Of a DNA stretch of 64,000 bases, positions 28,127-37,559 are shown one piece after another; the stretch's first letter is position 1, and the number at the start of each line of letters is the position of its first letter. Position numbers and translations under genes: made by a program. The notes below the pieces were generated by a model, which saw only the letters and a list, made by a program, of their open reading frames with translations, had not been told where the DNA came from and ran no database searches. This DNA comes from Tellurirhabdus bombi (GTDB taxonomy: Bacteria > Bacteroidota > Bacteroidia > Cytophagales > Spirosomataceae), in NCBI RefSeq assembly GCF_021484805.1, contig NZ_CP090557.1, positions 3,794,001 through 3,858,000 of the forward strand, given 5' to 3'.

Positions 28127-29893
28127 ATGTCCTTACCAACAAAAAATTCCCGTAGCTTACTCATTCTGGGTGGAATCGTCCTGTTAGCTTTTGTTTTACG
28201 CCTTTACCGCGTAGGAACGTATGGTATTTATTTTGACGAAAAATCAACGCTGTTAATCAGCCAGGGCGTTTGCGTTGAAGGTGCCAATCAGCACGATGTA
28301 TTTTCAAAGCCTTATTTTTCCCCTAAAGACTTCTGGAGTCCCAAGACGTTTGCCGATTTTATTGAAGCAAACATCCGGGGCGATATCGGCAACAGCCCCG
28401 CCTACTACGGTGTTCTCTGGGTCTGGATGGAAATCTTCGGCATGGAAGATACGGCGATGCGATTTCCGTCGGTGCTTTTCAGCACGTTTACGATTATTTT
28501 GCTGTACGTTTTCGTCCGAAGGCATTTTAAGTCCGAAAGCCTGGCCCTGATTTCCAGCGCCATCGCAGCCATTGAGCCTTTTTTCGTTTCCTATAGCCAC
28601 ATGGCCCGGAACTACTCCATGACGTTTTTCCTGACGCTCCTGGCTACCCATCTTTTCCTCTTGATTCTTGAAAAAGAATCTCGTCCTAAAAACAAACTTG
28701 GCCTCTACTTCGCTTATTGCTTTACCATTGCGGCCTCGGTCCTCTCGCATTATCTGACCGTCACGGTCTTTATGTGCCACGGCATTTATCTGCTCCTCTA
28801 TGTCCGTCAAACCCGCATTTGGGTCAACCTGTCTATTGTAGCCGTGGTTGCGCTGGGTGTAGTTTCTTCGTGGTTTATTTTCGGAGGCGGTAAATACACG
28901 TTCTTTACGCTGGATTATCAGGCTAAGTTCTACCGCAATCTGGCGCTGACCAATCCCTACAACAATGGTTTCGGCATCATCCTGCCCGCTACTGTTTCTA
29001 ACGTTTTGAAACGCTCTTTACCGATCTGGAGCGATCTGGTCTTTTTCACGAATGGGCTGGCAGCGAAAGTAGGCGGCCTACGAAACTTTGCGCTTTCTCT
29101 TGGTTTTGGCGTTGCTGCTACCGCCATCTTACACCTCTACCGGAAAAAGGCCAATCCGCCCGTTTGGGTTAAGGTGGCTTTTCCGCTGTTGCTGGTAGTT
29201 GGGCTTCCTTTCTATACGATTAACCCGATCCATTTTTTTGTATTATCAGCGGCTTTGCCTTTATATTACTTACTGCTCACAACCATTCTGGAAGATACCA
29301 ACCGACAAACGCGTCCGTTGATTGTGTTCCTCGTTGTTTTATCGCTGGTGCCTACCTTGTTTTTGCTCCTGATGGCTTTCCGCTCCGGACATACCTACGG
29401 CATTACCCAGCGTTACTCAGGCTTTTCGTTTCCGTATGCGACTATCCTGGTAGCCATGACCTTCCGCAAGCTGGCTTCATTACGCCAGTGGTTTAGCTGG
29501 CCCCTGGGTGCAGCCATCGCCGTGCAGGTTGTTTTCATCGGTATGCTGTTGGTTCGTATTTATCAGGACTCCGACCCGAAGTATACGTATTTCGGTAATC
29601 CACGCATTGCTAACCCCATGCTCACGGCCGCCAATAAAATTAAAGCCCAATATCAACCCGGTGATACGGTTTTGTATCCTTCTTTAAGACGAAAGGAATA
29701 TACGGATATCGATAAAAATGGCTTACCTGTTTCGGTCATTGACGCTCAACTGGTTAATATTTACCTACCCAAAGAAGCCGACTATTACCAGCGCATTGAT
29801 TCAACCGAGCGGGACAAGATCGTTCTGCTCAAAGGGAAGACCGGTCAGAAAATTACTATCTTTGACTTCGAAGGGTCGAAGTATCGCTATTAA
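28127..29893 (+). CDS. GT-C membrane glycosyltransferase, family 39/ArnT-like
   Basis: 588 residues with about a dozen hydrophobic helices. The first loop carries the acidic motif GIYFDEKST (about 44-52), as in ArnT/PMT-type enzymes that take a sugar from a polyprenyl-phosphate donor on the outer face of the inner membrane. Further family-like pieces are NSPAYYGVLWVWM and SYSHMARNYSM. A soluble domain of about 100 residues closes the C-terminus. It is the first gene of the glycan cluster and could use the donor made by the GT2 domain at 30780-32780. Confidence 0.82.
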   Translation: MSLPTKNSRSLLILGGIVLLAFVLRLYRVGTYGIYFDEKSTLLISQGVCVEGANQHDVFSKPYFSPKDFWSPKTFADFIEANIRGDIGNSPAYYGVLWVWMEIFGMEDTAMRFPSVLFSTFTIILLYVFVRRHFKSESLALISSAIAAIEPFFVSYSHMARNYSMTFFLTLLATHLFLLILEKESRPKNKLGLYFAYCFTIAASVLSHYLTVTVFMCHGIYLLLYVRQTRIWVNLSIVAVVALGVVSSWFIFGGGKYTFFTLDYQAKFYRNLALTNPYNNGFGIILPATVSNVLKRSLPIWSDLVFFTNGLAAKVGGLRNFALSLGFGVAATAILHLYRKKANPPVWVKVAFPLLLVVGLPFYTINPIHFFVLSAALPLYYLLLTTILEDTNRQTRPLIVFLVVLSLVPTLFLLLMAFRSGHTYGITQRYSGFSFPYATILVAMTFRKLASLRQWFSWPLGAAIAVQVVFIGMLLVRIYQDSDPKYTYFGNPRIANPMLTAANKIKAQYQPGDTVLYPSLRRKEYTDIDKNGLPVSVIDAQLVNIYLPKEADYYQRIDSTERDKIVLLKGKTGQKITIFDFEGSKYRY

Positions 29894-29968
29894 CCCCGTA
29901 ATCGGTTGGCAGCAGGCAGACAATAAAGTTAATCCTGACTATTCTCTGCACATGCCAACTTACACACT

Positions 29969-30793
29969 ATGACGACTATAGACACATCTGTTCTGAGCGG
30001 GCAATTACGGCTGAAGGTACTGGATATGTACCACATGGCCAATGCCGGACACATTGGCTGTTCGCTCAGTTGCCTTGATTTAATGATTGCCACCCTGATT
30101 TTACGCAAGCAGGAAGACGATACGTTCATATTATCCAAAGGGCACGCCGCCGCCGCTTTGTATGTCTGCCTGAATCATCTGGGTGAGATTTCGGATGAGG
30201 TGATGGACACCTATTACAAAAACGGCACGACTTTACCGGCTCACCCGGCTCCAAATCGGCACAAAGGCATTCCGTTTGCTACGGGCTCCCTGGGTCATGG
30301 ATTGCCCATTGCCGCCGGAATTGCCCACGCCAACAAATTACAGGGAACCAACCATACCGTTTTCGCCCTGCTTTCGGATGGGGAGACCAACGAAGGAACC
30401 ACCTGGGAGGCTGCGCATTATGCCCTACAGCAGGGACTCGACAACCTGATTGTCCTGATCGACAAGAATGGCTTACAAGGCTTCGGCAACACCACAAATG
30501 TGCTGGGCGATACGGCCTCGGTGGAAAAATGGGAAGCCATTGGCTTCGACACCGTTGAGGTTGATGGGCATAATGTTGAGGCGTTACTGACCCAAATCGA
30601 TTACCTGCGGCAGCGTCCCGATGGACGGCCCAAACTCATCATTGCGCATACGGTCAAAGGGAAAGGTGTCTCATACATGGAAGATCGGCTCGAGTGGCAT
30701 TACCTGCCCATGACAGCTGAACAGTATGAACAAGCCCGTACCGAAGTACAAGACCGGTATTTAACACCCCAATCCACGAATGTTTCCGCATAA
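29969..30793 (+). CDS. transketolase N-terminal subunit
   Basis: A 274-residue protein covering the thiamine-diphosphate pyrophosphate-binding domain: ANAGHIGCSLSCLDLM (25-40), LSKGHAAAALY, GSLGHGLPIAAGIA and LLSDGETNEGTTWEAAHYAL followed by LIVLIDKNGLQG, the TPP-binding GDG...N motif with Ser in place of the first Gly. The Pyr and C-terminal domains are on the separate gene at 33209. Split transketolases transfer two-carbon ketol units between sugars. The 14-base overlap with the following epimerase-GT2 gene suggests translational coupling and a sugar-synthesis role. Confidence 0.92.
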   Translation: MTTIDTSVLSGQLRLKVLDMYHMANAGHIGCSLSCLDLMIATLILRKQEDDTFILSKGHAAAALYVCLNHLGEISDEVMDTYYKNGTTLPAHPAPNRHKGIPFATGSLGHGLPIAAGIAHANKLQGTNHTVFALLSDGETNEGTTWEAAHYALQQGLDNLIVLIDKNGLQGFGNTTNVLGDTASVEKWEAIGFDTVEVDGHNVEALLTQIDYLRQRPDGRPKLIIAHTVKGKGVSYMEDRLEWHYLPMTAEQYEQARTEVQDRYLTPQSTNVSA

Positions 30794-32780
30794 TCCCACC
30801 GTTACCGACAAAATTCTTCAACTAAAAGGCCCCATTTTTGTATTTGGAGCCAGTGGCTTCATCGGCGCTAATTTATTCGATCAGATTTTCAAAGTTCGCA
30901 AGGATTGTTATGCCCTGACGCACGACGCTACCAAAGCCTGGCGGTTGAAGCTGCTGGATGTACCCGCCGAAAATGTAATTCACTGCGATATTACGTCCCT
31001 CAACTCGGTTCGGGAAACGTTCGACCACTATAAGCCCAAAACAATCTTTAATCTGGCCGCTTACGGAGCGTATAGTAAACAGAAAAACGTCAACCTGACC
31101 TACGACACCAACGTAACGGGTACGGTAAATATTCTGGAAACCTGCACCTCCGAAACCGTCTATATTCACGCCGGAAGCAGCTCGGAATACGGTTTTAACT
31201 GCACCGCTCCGAAGGAAACTGACCGTGTCGAGCCGAATAGCCACTACGCCGTTTCCAAAGTTTCGGGTGCTTATATCCTGGAATTTTACGCGCGCGTTCA
31301 CAACCTGAATACACTCAACTTACGCCTTTATTCCATTTATGGAGGTTGGGAAGAACCCGACCGGCTTATTCCCCGTTTGGTGGAAGAAACCCGCAAAGGC
31401 TCGCTCCCACCGCTGGTCTCGCCCGATATTAGCCGCGATTTTGTGTACATCGACGACTGCGTGGAAGCCTTTGTTCAGGCAGCGCTAAAAGTAGACAAGA
31501 CCATTCGGGGCCGGTCTTATAACATTGCTACGGGCCAGAAAACGACCATGCGCGAACTGGTTGACGTAGCCATCGAAGAATTTAATATTCCCCAAAAGCC
31601 GGTTTGGGGCAGCATGGGCAATCGGCAGTGGGACTTGTCCGATTGGTATGGCGACCCTACCGCTGCCGAAACCGATCTCGGCTGGAAAGCCCACACTTCT
31701 CTGCCGAGTGGTCTACGCCAAACGGCAAACTGGCAAATTCAGCACGACTACCAGGGCCGGATTTTGCCCGCTTTCGCAACGCCAACGCTTAATCCAGTCA
31801 TTACGGCCATCATTGCGTGCTACAAAGATGCCCAGGCAATCCCGTTCATGTACGACCGGCTGGTGAAGACCTTCAACGAAATGAAGGTGCGGTACGAGAT
31901 TATTTTTGTCAACGACAGTTCTCCCGATAACACCGAAGAAGTCCTGCAACCCATCTGCGAGAAAGACCCGAATGTGATTGCCATCACGCACTCGCGCAAT
32001 TTCGGTTCGCAATCGGCTTTCCTGAGCGGAATGGAAATTTCAACCGGCGATGCCGTAGTACTGATGGATGGCGATTTGCAGGATCCACCCGAAATCATTC
32101 CGCAGTTTTTCGAGAAATGGCAGCAGGGTTACGATGTTACGTACGGCGTTCGTGTTCAGCGCGAGATGGCCCCGCACGTTCATTTTTTCTACCGGACCTT
32201 TTACCGTCTGTTCCGGAAAATGTCCTATATCAACATTCCAGTTGATGCGGGCGATTTCTCCCTGATTGACCGGAAAGTCGTTCGGGAACTCGTTTCGCTG
32301 CCCGAAACAGAACAGTTCCTGCGCGGATTGCGGGCCTGGGTTGGTTTCAAACAAACCGGAGTCGATTATGTACGACCCGAGCGGATGTTCGGCGTTTCGA
32401 CCAACAACTGGACCAAAAATATCTGGTGGGCGAAGAAGGCTATTTTCTCGTTCAGCTTTGCCCCGCTTGAGTTAATGTCTTACGCGGGTTTTGTCCTGAC
32501 TGGCTTATCGGTCTTGGGAATTTTGTGGCAAATCATCGCCCGGATTTTCAATTTCGACCCCAATACACCGTATGGTCTTTCGACGGTAATTGTTTTGGTC
32601 ATGTTTTTCGGCGGGATCAACCTGCTGGGCATTTCTTTTCTGGGCGAATACGTCAGTAAGATTTTTGAAGAAACGAAAAAGCGACCCAAATTCATTCGGA
32701 CGAAGGTACGCAAAGGAGATCGCCTCTATAAAACGGCTTCCGAAATCCGGACGTTTTCCGAGGCTAGAAAAAGCAAATAA
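30780..32780 (+). CDS. fusion of NAD-dependent sugar epimerase/dehydratase and polyprenyl-phosphate GT2
   Basis: A 666-residue two-domain protein. Residues 1-320 form an extended SDR: GASGFIGAN (23-31), Ser133/134 and YAVSK (Tyr156, Lys160), as in NDP-sugar epimerases and dehydratases. Residues about 335-666 form a DPM1/GtrB-type family 2 glycosyltransferase (IIFVNDSSPDNT, HSRNFGSQSAFLSG, LMDGDLQDPPE) with two C-terminal transmembrane helices (LSVLGILWQIIARIF, TVIVLVMFFGGINLLGISF). It should make an NDP-sugar and load it onto a polyprenyl phosphate in one polypeptide. It overlaps the transketolase N gene and shares ATAATG with the next gene. Confidence 0.88.
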   Translation: MFPHNPTVTDKILQLKGPIFVFGASGFIGANLFDQIFKVRKDCYALTHDATKAWRLKLLDVPAENVIHCDITSLNSVRETFDHYKPKTIFNLAAYGAYSKQKNVNLTYDTNVTGTVNILETCTSETVYIHAGSSSEYGFNCTAPKETDRVEPNSHYAVSKVSGAYILEFYARVHNLNTLNLRLYSIYGGWEEPDRLIPRLVEETRKGSLPPLVSPDISRDFVYIDDCVEAFVQAALKVDKTIRGRSYNIATGQKTTMRELVDVAIEEFNIPQKPVWGSMGNRQWDLSDWYGDPTAAETDLGWKAHTSLPSGLRQTANWQIQHDYQGRILPAFATPTLNPVITAIIACYKDAQAIPFMYDRLVKTFNEMKVRYEIIFVNDSSPDNTEEVLQPICEKDPNVIAITHSRNFGSQSAFLSGMEISTGDAVVLMDGDLQDPPEIIPQFFEKWQQGYDVTYGVRVQREMAPHVHFFYRTFYRLFRKMSYINIPVDAGDFSLIDRKVVRELVSLPETEQFLRGLRAWVGFKQTGVDYVRPERMFGVSTNNWTKNIWWAKKAIFSFSFAPLELMSYAGFVLTGLSVLGILWQIIARIFNFDPNTPYGLSTVIVLVMFFGGINLLGISFLGEYVSKIFEETKKRPKFIRTKVRKGDRLYKTASEIRTFSEARKSK

Positions 32781-33202
32781 TGACAAAACGTACCCAAATA
32801 GGTTGTTTTTGTCTATCCATGCTGGTAACCGGCTGTGGAACACTTGATCTTTTAAAGGATCGAAAACGCGATTCGGTTGAGATTCACGTTGATAACCAGA
32901 CGGGTGGAACGTTATCGAATGTAACGATTTATGTTGTTCAATCGGTAAAAAGGCCAAACACAACGAATTACGTGGTGGCCCATACCGATTCTACCGTGCT
33001 GGGCGACCTAGCTCCCGGAGTGCGGCAGAAGGGTACGCTGTATGAAAAGAACATTCAGGGTACAGATGGGTCTTTTGAGTTTTCTGCTCTGGACAGCAAC
33101 GGTAAAAAGTACAGTACAAAATTTGGCTATCTGACCAACGGCGCATTTCTTGAGTTTCAACACGCGCTCATTGTTCAGAAAGATACCATTTTGATTAAAT
33201 AA
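32780..33202 (+). CDS. small lipoprotein of unknown function
   Basis: 140 residues. The signal ends in VTGC (Cys18). The mature part looks beta-rich (SVEIHVDNQTGGTLSNVTIYVVQS, SFEFSALDSNGKKYS) with no family I recognise. The start overlaps the stop of the fusion gene by one base and it sits six bases before the transketolase C-terminal gene, so it is inside the same operon. A surface role with the glycan is an inference from position only. Confidence 0.65.
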   Translation: MTKRTQIGCFCLSMLVTGCGTLDLLKDRKRDSVEIHVDNQTGGTLSNVTIYVVQSVKRPNTTNYVVAHTDSTVLGDLAPGVRQKGTLYEKNIQGTDGSFEFSALDSNGKKYSTKFGYLTNGAFLEFQHALIVQKDTILIK

Positions 33203-33208
33203 GGTAAA

Positions 33209-34123
33209 ATGAGAAAGGAATTTTCAGCGGCAATCGAGCGTATTGCCCAGGAAGACGATAAAATAATTTTCATCACTGGTGATCTGGGGTACAACGCCCT
33301 CGAAAACGTCCGTGAGCTTTTAGGACCCCGTTTCATCAATGCCGGTGTAGCCGAACAAAACATGGTTGGCGTTGCAGCGGGAATGGCCTACAAAGGCTAT
33401 AAAGTCTTCTGTTACAGCATTGCTCCCTTCGCGGTCTACCGCTGCCTGGAGCAGTTTCGGAATGATGTTTGCCTGCACAACCTGCCGGTTTTTCTGGTTG
33501 GAAATGGCGGCGGCTACGGCTACGGGATCATGGGATCTACCCACCACGCAATTGAAGACCTGGCGTGTTTAAGTGGCTTACAAAACGTCAAAACCTGGAT
33601 TCCAGCCTTTGCCGATGAGGTCGATGGTGTCGTTAATGCAATTGTTACCGAGGCGAAACCGGCATATCTACGGTTGGGAGCTGGCCCGAAAACGCCCGAA
33701 GGCAGCGAAACGATGGGCACTTTCAAACGCGTGATGGGTAGCGACGATCCCAAAGGAACTGTTGTTGCCTTGGGACCCGTGGCGGCCAACGTCCTGAAAG
33801 CGCTGCAAACGTCCGACACGCTGGACAATCAATTTGAGGTTTATACGGCCATGAATTTACCCATGGACCTGCCAACAGAACTGGCGCAGCGCTGGGGAAA
33901 TGCGCAGAACCTGCTTGTTGTCGAAGAGCACGTCAGTATCGGTGGTCTGGCGCAGCAGCTATCCGTTAAACTTCTGGAAAACGGGCTGGCTTTCAAACAG
34001 TTTGTCAGTCTTTCGGCGCAGGGTTATCCGGAGAGCCTCTACGGCGACCAGTCTTATCACCAGAAGCAATCCGGGTTGGATACGGCCAATATCCAGGAAA
34101 AATTGCGTTCGTTTTTAGCTTAG
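33209..34123 (+). CDS. transketolase C-terminal subunit
   Basis: 304 residues covering the Pyr domain and C-terminal domain: GDLGYNALENVRE, RFINAGVAEQNMVGVAAGMAYKG with the catalytic Glu that activates thiamine diphosphate, GGYGYGIMGSTHHAIEDLA, and a C-terminal fold with LLVVEEHVSIGGLAQ. It pairs with the N-terminal subunit at 29969-30793. Two genes lie between the halves, which is unusual because split transketolase genes are mostly adjacent. All sit in one co-directional cluster. Confidence 0.92.
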   Translation: MRKEFSAAIERIAQEDDKIIFITGDLGYNALENVRELLGPRFINAGVAEQNMVGVAAGMAYKGYKVFCYSIAPFAVYRCLEQFRNDVCLHNLPVFLVGNGGGYGYGIMGSTHHAIEDLACLSGLQNVKTWIPAFADEVDGVVNAIVTEAKPAYLRLGAGPKTPEGSETMGTFKRVMGSDDPKGTVVALGPVAANVLKALQTSDTLDNQFEVYTAMNLPMDLPTELAQRWGNAQNLLVVEEHVSIGGLAQQLSVKLLENGLAFKQFVSLSAQGYPESLYGDQSYHQKQSGLDTANIQEKLRSFLA

Positions 34124-34146
34124 CCAATCGTTCTGTTTTGCACCTA

Positions 34147-35868
34147 ATGCAGCGTTCCATTAATCCTAAATCATTGGCGGAGAGTGACCTTGATAAATCA
34201 GCTGGCCGTTCACCACAACCTGCGTCTTTACTGACCGGGCTGGCAGCGCTACTTCTTGTCGTGCCGATTGCGGTTTATGGCTGGTTTCTTTTCCGGTATG
34301 CCGTCAATATTCCGAAGTGGGATGATCACGTTCTCAAGTTTTTCCTCCTTAATTTTCGGGAGGCAAATACCTGGACTGAGCGATTTTATCAGCTTTTCAA
34401 GCAGCACAATGAACACCGCATTGTGTATGACCGCCTGGTTAGTGGGATCGATTATTTGATTTTCGGCAAACTGAATTACATCCATTTGATGGTTATTGGT
34501 AACCTTAGCCTGATTGGATTACTGGCTCTTTTTGCGAAAGCGCTCCGTCGGGCCCAGGTTCCTTTGTGGATGGCCTTGCCGGTCGCGCTGCTCCTGTTCA
34601 ATCTGGCGCAGTGGGAAAACATGTATTGGGGCATGGCAGCCTTGCAGAATTTTACGGTTATCCTCCTCATTTTCGCCACGTTATATGTGCTATCTTTCCG
34701 GCCGCAGCTTGGCTGGCTGGCTTTTGCACTCGCTATTGCTGCCACCCTCACGAGTGGAAACGGACTGGTCGTCTGGCCGATTGGGTTGGCTTTGCTGCTG
34801 CTTCGGCAGAATTTTGGAGGTACGATGCGCTGGCTGCTGGCAATGGTTCTGGCTATTCGAATCTATTTTATCAACTACCAGACACCTCCCGGAAATCCAC
34901 CCGTTAAAGTTTCTTTTCTCGCCCTTTTCAAAGGATGGCTGGCATTCAATGGCGCGGGCGCGGAAGCTTTCGCAACGATTCATCCATTTGCCTCTTATTA
35001 CCCAATCGGCGTTTTGATTACGCTAGTTACCCTTGCTTTGTGCCTCTACCGCTTGTGGACTTATCTGAAAGGCCAGACGCTTAGCGCCTGGGATTTATTC
35101 TATTTGGGTGGCGCTGCCTTTTTGCTTGGTACCGGCGTTATTGTTACGCATTCGCGGGCGGGATTTGGTCTGGAAACCCTGCTGACCAGCCGCTATAAAA
35201 TCTATTCGCTGTTGCTTTTTGGCCTGACCATCTGTTACGGCATTACCTTGATTCGCGCACGTCAGCGCACGTTCCTGGCGTTGGGTGCCACCTTTTTTAG
35301 CTTTGTTCTGGCAGCTTTGTCCTATACCTATTACCTGGGTGATACCATTATGCTGCGTAAAATTCTGGTTACGTATCAGTTTAACTGGACTTATACCCAG
35401 AACAAGCCGGAGTCGACCATTGATGCCGTTACCCAGAGCCTCCTTGACAACCAGCCGGCCTTTTACGACCGTTGTTTACCTACTCTATTTGGGGCTGTTT
35501 CTCATACGCCAGTTACGCATCTGGATACTGTCTATCAAACGGGGGCGGCTTATACGTTTCGCTCCACTTCCTTTCCCGTTTTGGGTTTGCAGGACGAAGG
35601 GGCTTACCTAGTGGCGCGTTCCGCCAAGCGGGTTTATCTGTTTCCAACCCGGCAAACGCAAACCAATAGTCGCCGGGCGCTGCTTGAATCCGAGCGTGTG
35701 CTAGGTCCAGGCTTTACGGCCCAAATTGAGGAAGCTGAGCTGGAAAATGGTGTTTATACTGTCCAGCTTCTGCAAGTCAACAAAGGCTCGGATTGCCAGT
35801 TATTTTCAACAGGCCAGCAAATGAATATTGCCCGTCAGGCGGCCCCCGTGTTCCAGAAAAACTGGTAA
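34147..35868 (+). CDS. GT-C-like polytopic membrane protein, paralogue A
   Basis: 573 residues from the ATG at 34147 (a TTG at 34138 is less likely). It has about ten hydrophobic helices, an early acidic loop IPKWDDHVLKFFLLNF, then HNEHRIVYDRL, and a soluble C-terminal domain. The acidic first loop resembles GT-C glycosyltransferases that use polyprenyl-linked donors, though the family is not certain. It aligns with the next gene in the loop, HEHRI and GKLNY/GQLNY motifs, so the two are tandem duplicates. The likely role is in surface glycan assembly. Confidence 0.7.
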   Translation: MQRSINPKSLAESDLDKSAGRSPQPASLLTGLAALLLVVPIAVYGWFLFRYAVNIPKWDDHVLKFFLLNFREANTWTERFYQLFKQHNEHRIVYDRLVSGIDYLIFGKLNYIHLMVIGNLSLIGLLALFAKALRRAQVPLWMALPVALLLFNLAQWENMYWGMAALQNFTVILLIFATLYVLSFRPQLGWLAFALAIAATLTSGNGLVVWPIGLALLLLRQNFGGTMRWLLAMVLAIRIYFINYQTPPGNPPVKVSFLALFKGWLAFNGAGAEAFATIHPFASYYPIGVLITLVTLALCLYRLWTYLKGQTLSAWDLFYLGGAAFLLGTGVIVTHSRAGFGLETLLTSRYKIYSLLLFGLTICYGITLIRARQRTFLALGATFFSFVLAALSYTYYLGDTIMLRKILVTYQFNWTYTQNKPESTIDAVTQSLLDNQPAFYDRCLPTLFGAVSHTPVTHLDTVYQTGAAYTFRSTSFPVLGLQDEGAYLVARSAKRVYLFPTRQTQTNSRRALLESERVLGPGFTAQIEEAELENGVYTVQLLQVNKGSDCQLFSTGQQMNIARQAAPVFQKNW

Positions 35869-35871
35869 ACC

Positions 35872-37554
35872 ATGCCCATCCGAACAATCACAACCTGGTT
35901 TTTTCTTTTACTCCCTATCGGACTTGTTAGCACGGTGGTTCTGTTTTACGGGATCAACCTACCTTACTGGGACGATTACATGGTTCAGGAACATTTGCTG
36001 GCGGTAAAATCGGATACGGGTGGACTCTGGCACAAACTAGGCCGGTTATTTGATCAACATTGGGAGCACCGCATTGTCTGGACACGCAGTCTTTTTTTCA
36101 TCTACTACAAACTGACCGGCCAACTTAACTATTACGGATTAACGCTACTGGGAGTCAGTGGCTTACCGCTTATTGGGCTTCTTTTTTACCTGGCTTTCCG
36201 CCGCCTTAGCCTGCCCCTGTATTATTTTATTCCGGTTTGCTACTGGCTTTTTACGCTTCAGTCCCACGAAAATCTGCTCTGGGCGATGGCGTCAATCCAG
36301 AATTTTTACGTGCTGGTTTTCGCGCTGGGTGCTTTTTACGGCCTCGCCCGTACGACCAGACCTGCTTTTATCGCCGCTTTGTTCCTGGCTCTCCTCGCTT
36401 CGTTTACCAGCGGAAACGGCTTTTTGGTATTTGTTGCGGGGGCCATCGTTCTTCTCTGGACCGCTCGTATTCGGCAGGCCATTCTTTGGCTAATCGTTGG
36501 TGCTTTGGCCATTAGTGGTTATTTCTATGGTTATTACCGGGTTGGCTTTTTCCCATCTCCATTTAAATATGGCTTCGATGAATGGCTGAAAGCGTTGTTT
36601 GTTTTTGCCGGCTCTTTTGTCGATACCTATCCCTATAGCAAGCCCTACGCCATCGGCTACGAAAGCCAGATCTGGTTAACGGTACTACTTGGGGTCTTGA
36701 TTATCAGCTTCGCGGCGTATCACCTCGTCCAGCTTTTTATCGTGAAGCGCTTTTTTACCCGTCAAGTCAAAACCAAAACAGACCTGTTCTGGACTAGTTT
36801 TTTTGGGGGTGGAATTCTTTTTTTGCTGGGAACGGCCGCCATGACCGTGTATGCCCGGCTTGGCTTTGGAGGTGCCGATTACATGCTTCAGGGACGCTAC
36901 AAAATTTATTCTCCGCTTTTTCTGTCCCTATGCTACCTTTATTTTCTTTGGATTAACCGTTCCAACAGTCATCTGTTTCGCTACTGGATTGTCATCTTGT
37001 CGGTGAGCGTGCCGGTTAGTTTATTTGCCAGTTACCAATGTCTGGAGGGAATTATCAACCAACGCCGAAAAATAATTGCGTCTTATATTACCTGGTTGAA
37101 CCAGGCTCCGGCCGCTTACCAGAACCAAATTAAAACTATCTTTCAGACGGCGCAATCGCTTCCTTTTGACCCTAGCCTGATTCGACCCAATCAAGCAGTG
37201 AGCGATACAACTGGCTCTATAGCTGGGTTAAAGAAAGACACTTACTTTTACAACCTCACGAAACAACCGGCGATCAACCCTGATTTAGCCCATCCCGATG
37301 AAGGTTCTTACGTGGTTTTGGTAGGTCGGGACAGCAGTTATGTTTTTGCCGCCCGACCCTTGCGCCCCTACTCGGTGCCCGACAGCCTGTCTGCGGCCAA
37401 CACGGGCGGCTATTTTAGCAAGGTGTTTCAGGCACAGATACCCAAAGAGGGCTTGAAGACGGGCAACTACCGACTGGGCATTCTTACCAACCAAAATAAG
37501 GAAGTATATTTGAAGATGACGTCTGTACAGATTCATCACACCTCGACTTTTTAA
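35872..37554 (+). CDS. GT-C-like polytopic membrane protein, paralogue B
   Basis: 560 residues beginning three bases after paralogue A. It shares with it LPYWDDYMVQEHLLAV, QHWEHRIVWTRSLF, GQLNYYGLTLLG and TSGNGFLVF, plus a soluble tail (about 440-560) after the last helix. It is a tandem duplicate with diverged sequence. Function is presumed the same type: a membrane glycosyltransferase or polymerase for the glycan, working on lipid-linked sugars. Direct activity is not shown by motif. Confidence 0.7.
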   Translation: MPIRTITTWFFLLLPIGLVSTVVLFYGINLPYWDDYMVQEHLLAVKSDTGGLWHKLGRLFDQHWEHRIVWTRSLFFIYYKLTGQLNYYGLTLLGVSGLPLIGLLFYLAFRRLSLPLYYFIPVCYWLFTLQSHENLLWAMASIQNFYVLVFALGAFYGLARTTRPAFIAALFLALLASFTSGNGFLVFVAGAIVLLWTARIRQAILWLIVGALAISGYFYGYYRVGFFPSPFKYGFDEWLKALFVFAGSFVDTYPYSKPYAIGYESQIWLTVLLGVLIISFAAYHLVQLFIVKRFFTRQVKTKTDLFWTSFFGGGILFLLGTAAMTVYARLGFGGADYMLQGRYKIYSPLFLSLCYLYFLWINRSNSHLFRYWIVILSVSVPVSLFASYQCLEGIINQRRKIIASYITWLNQAPAAYQNQIKTIFQTAQSLPFDPSLIRPNQAVSDTTGSIAGLKKDTYFYNLTKQPAINPDLAHPDEGSYVVLVGRDSSYVFAARPLRPYSVPDSLSAANTGGYFSKVFQAQIPKEGLKTGNYRLGILTNQNKEVYLKMTSVQIHHTSTF

Positions 37555-37559
37555 TAACA

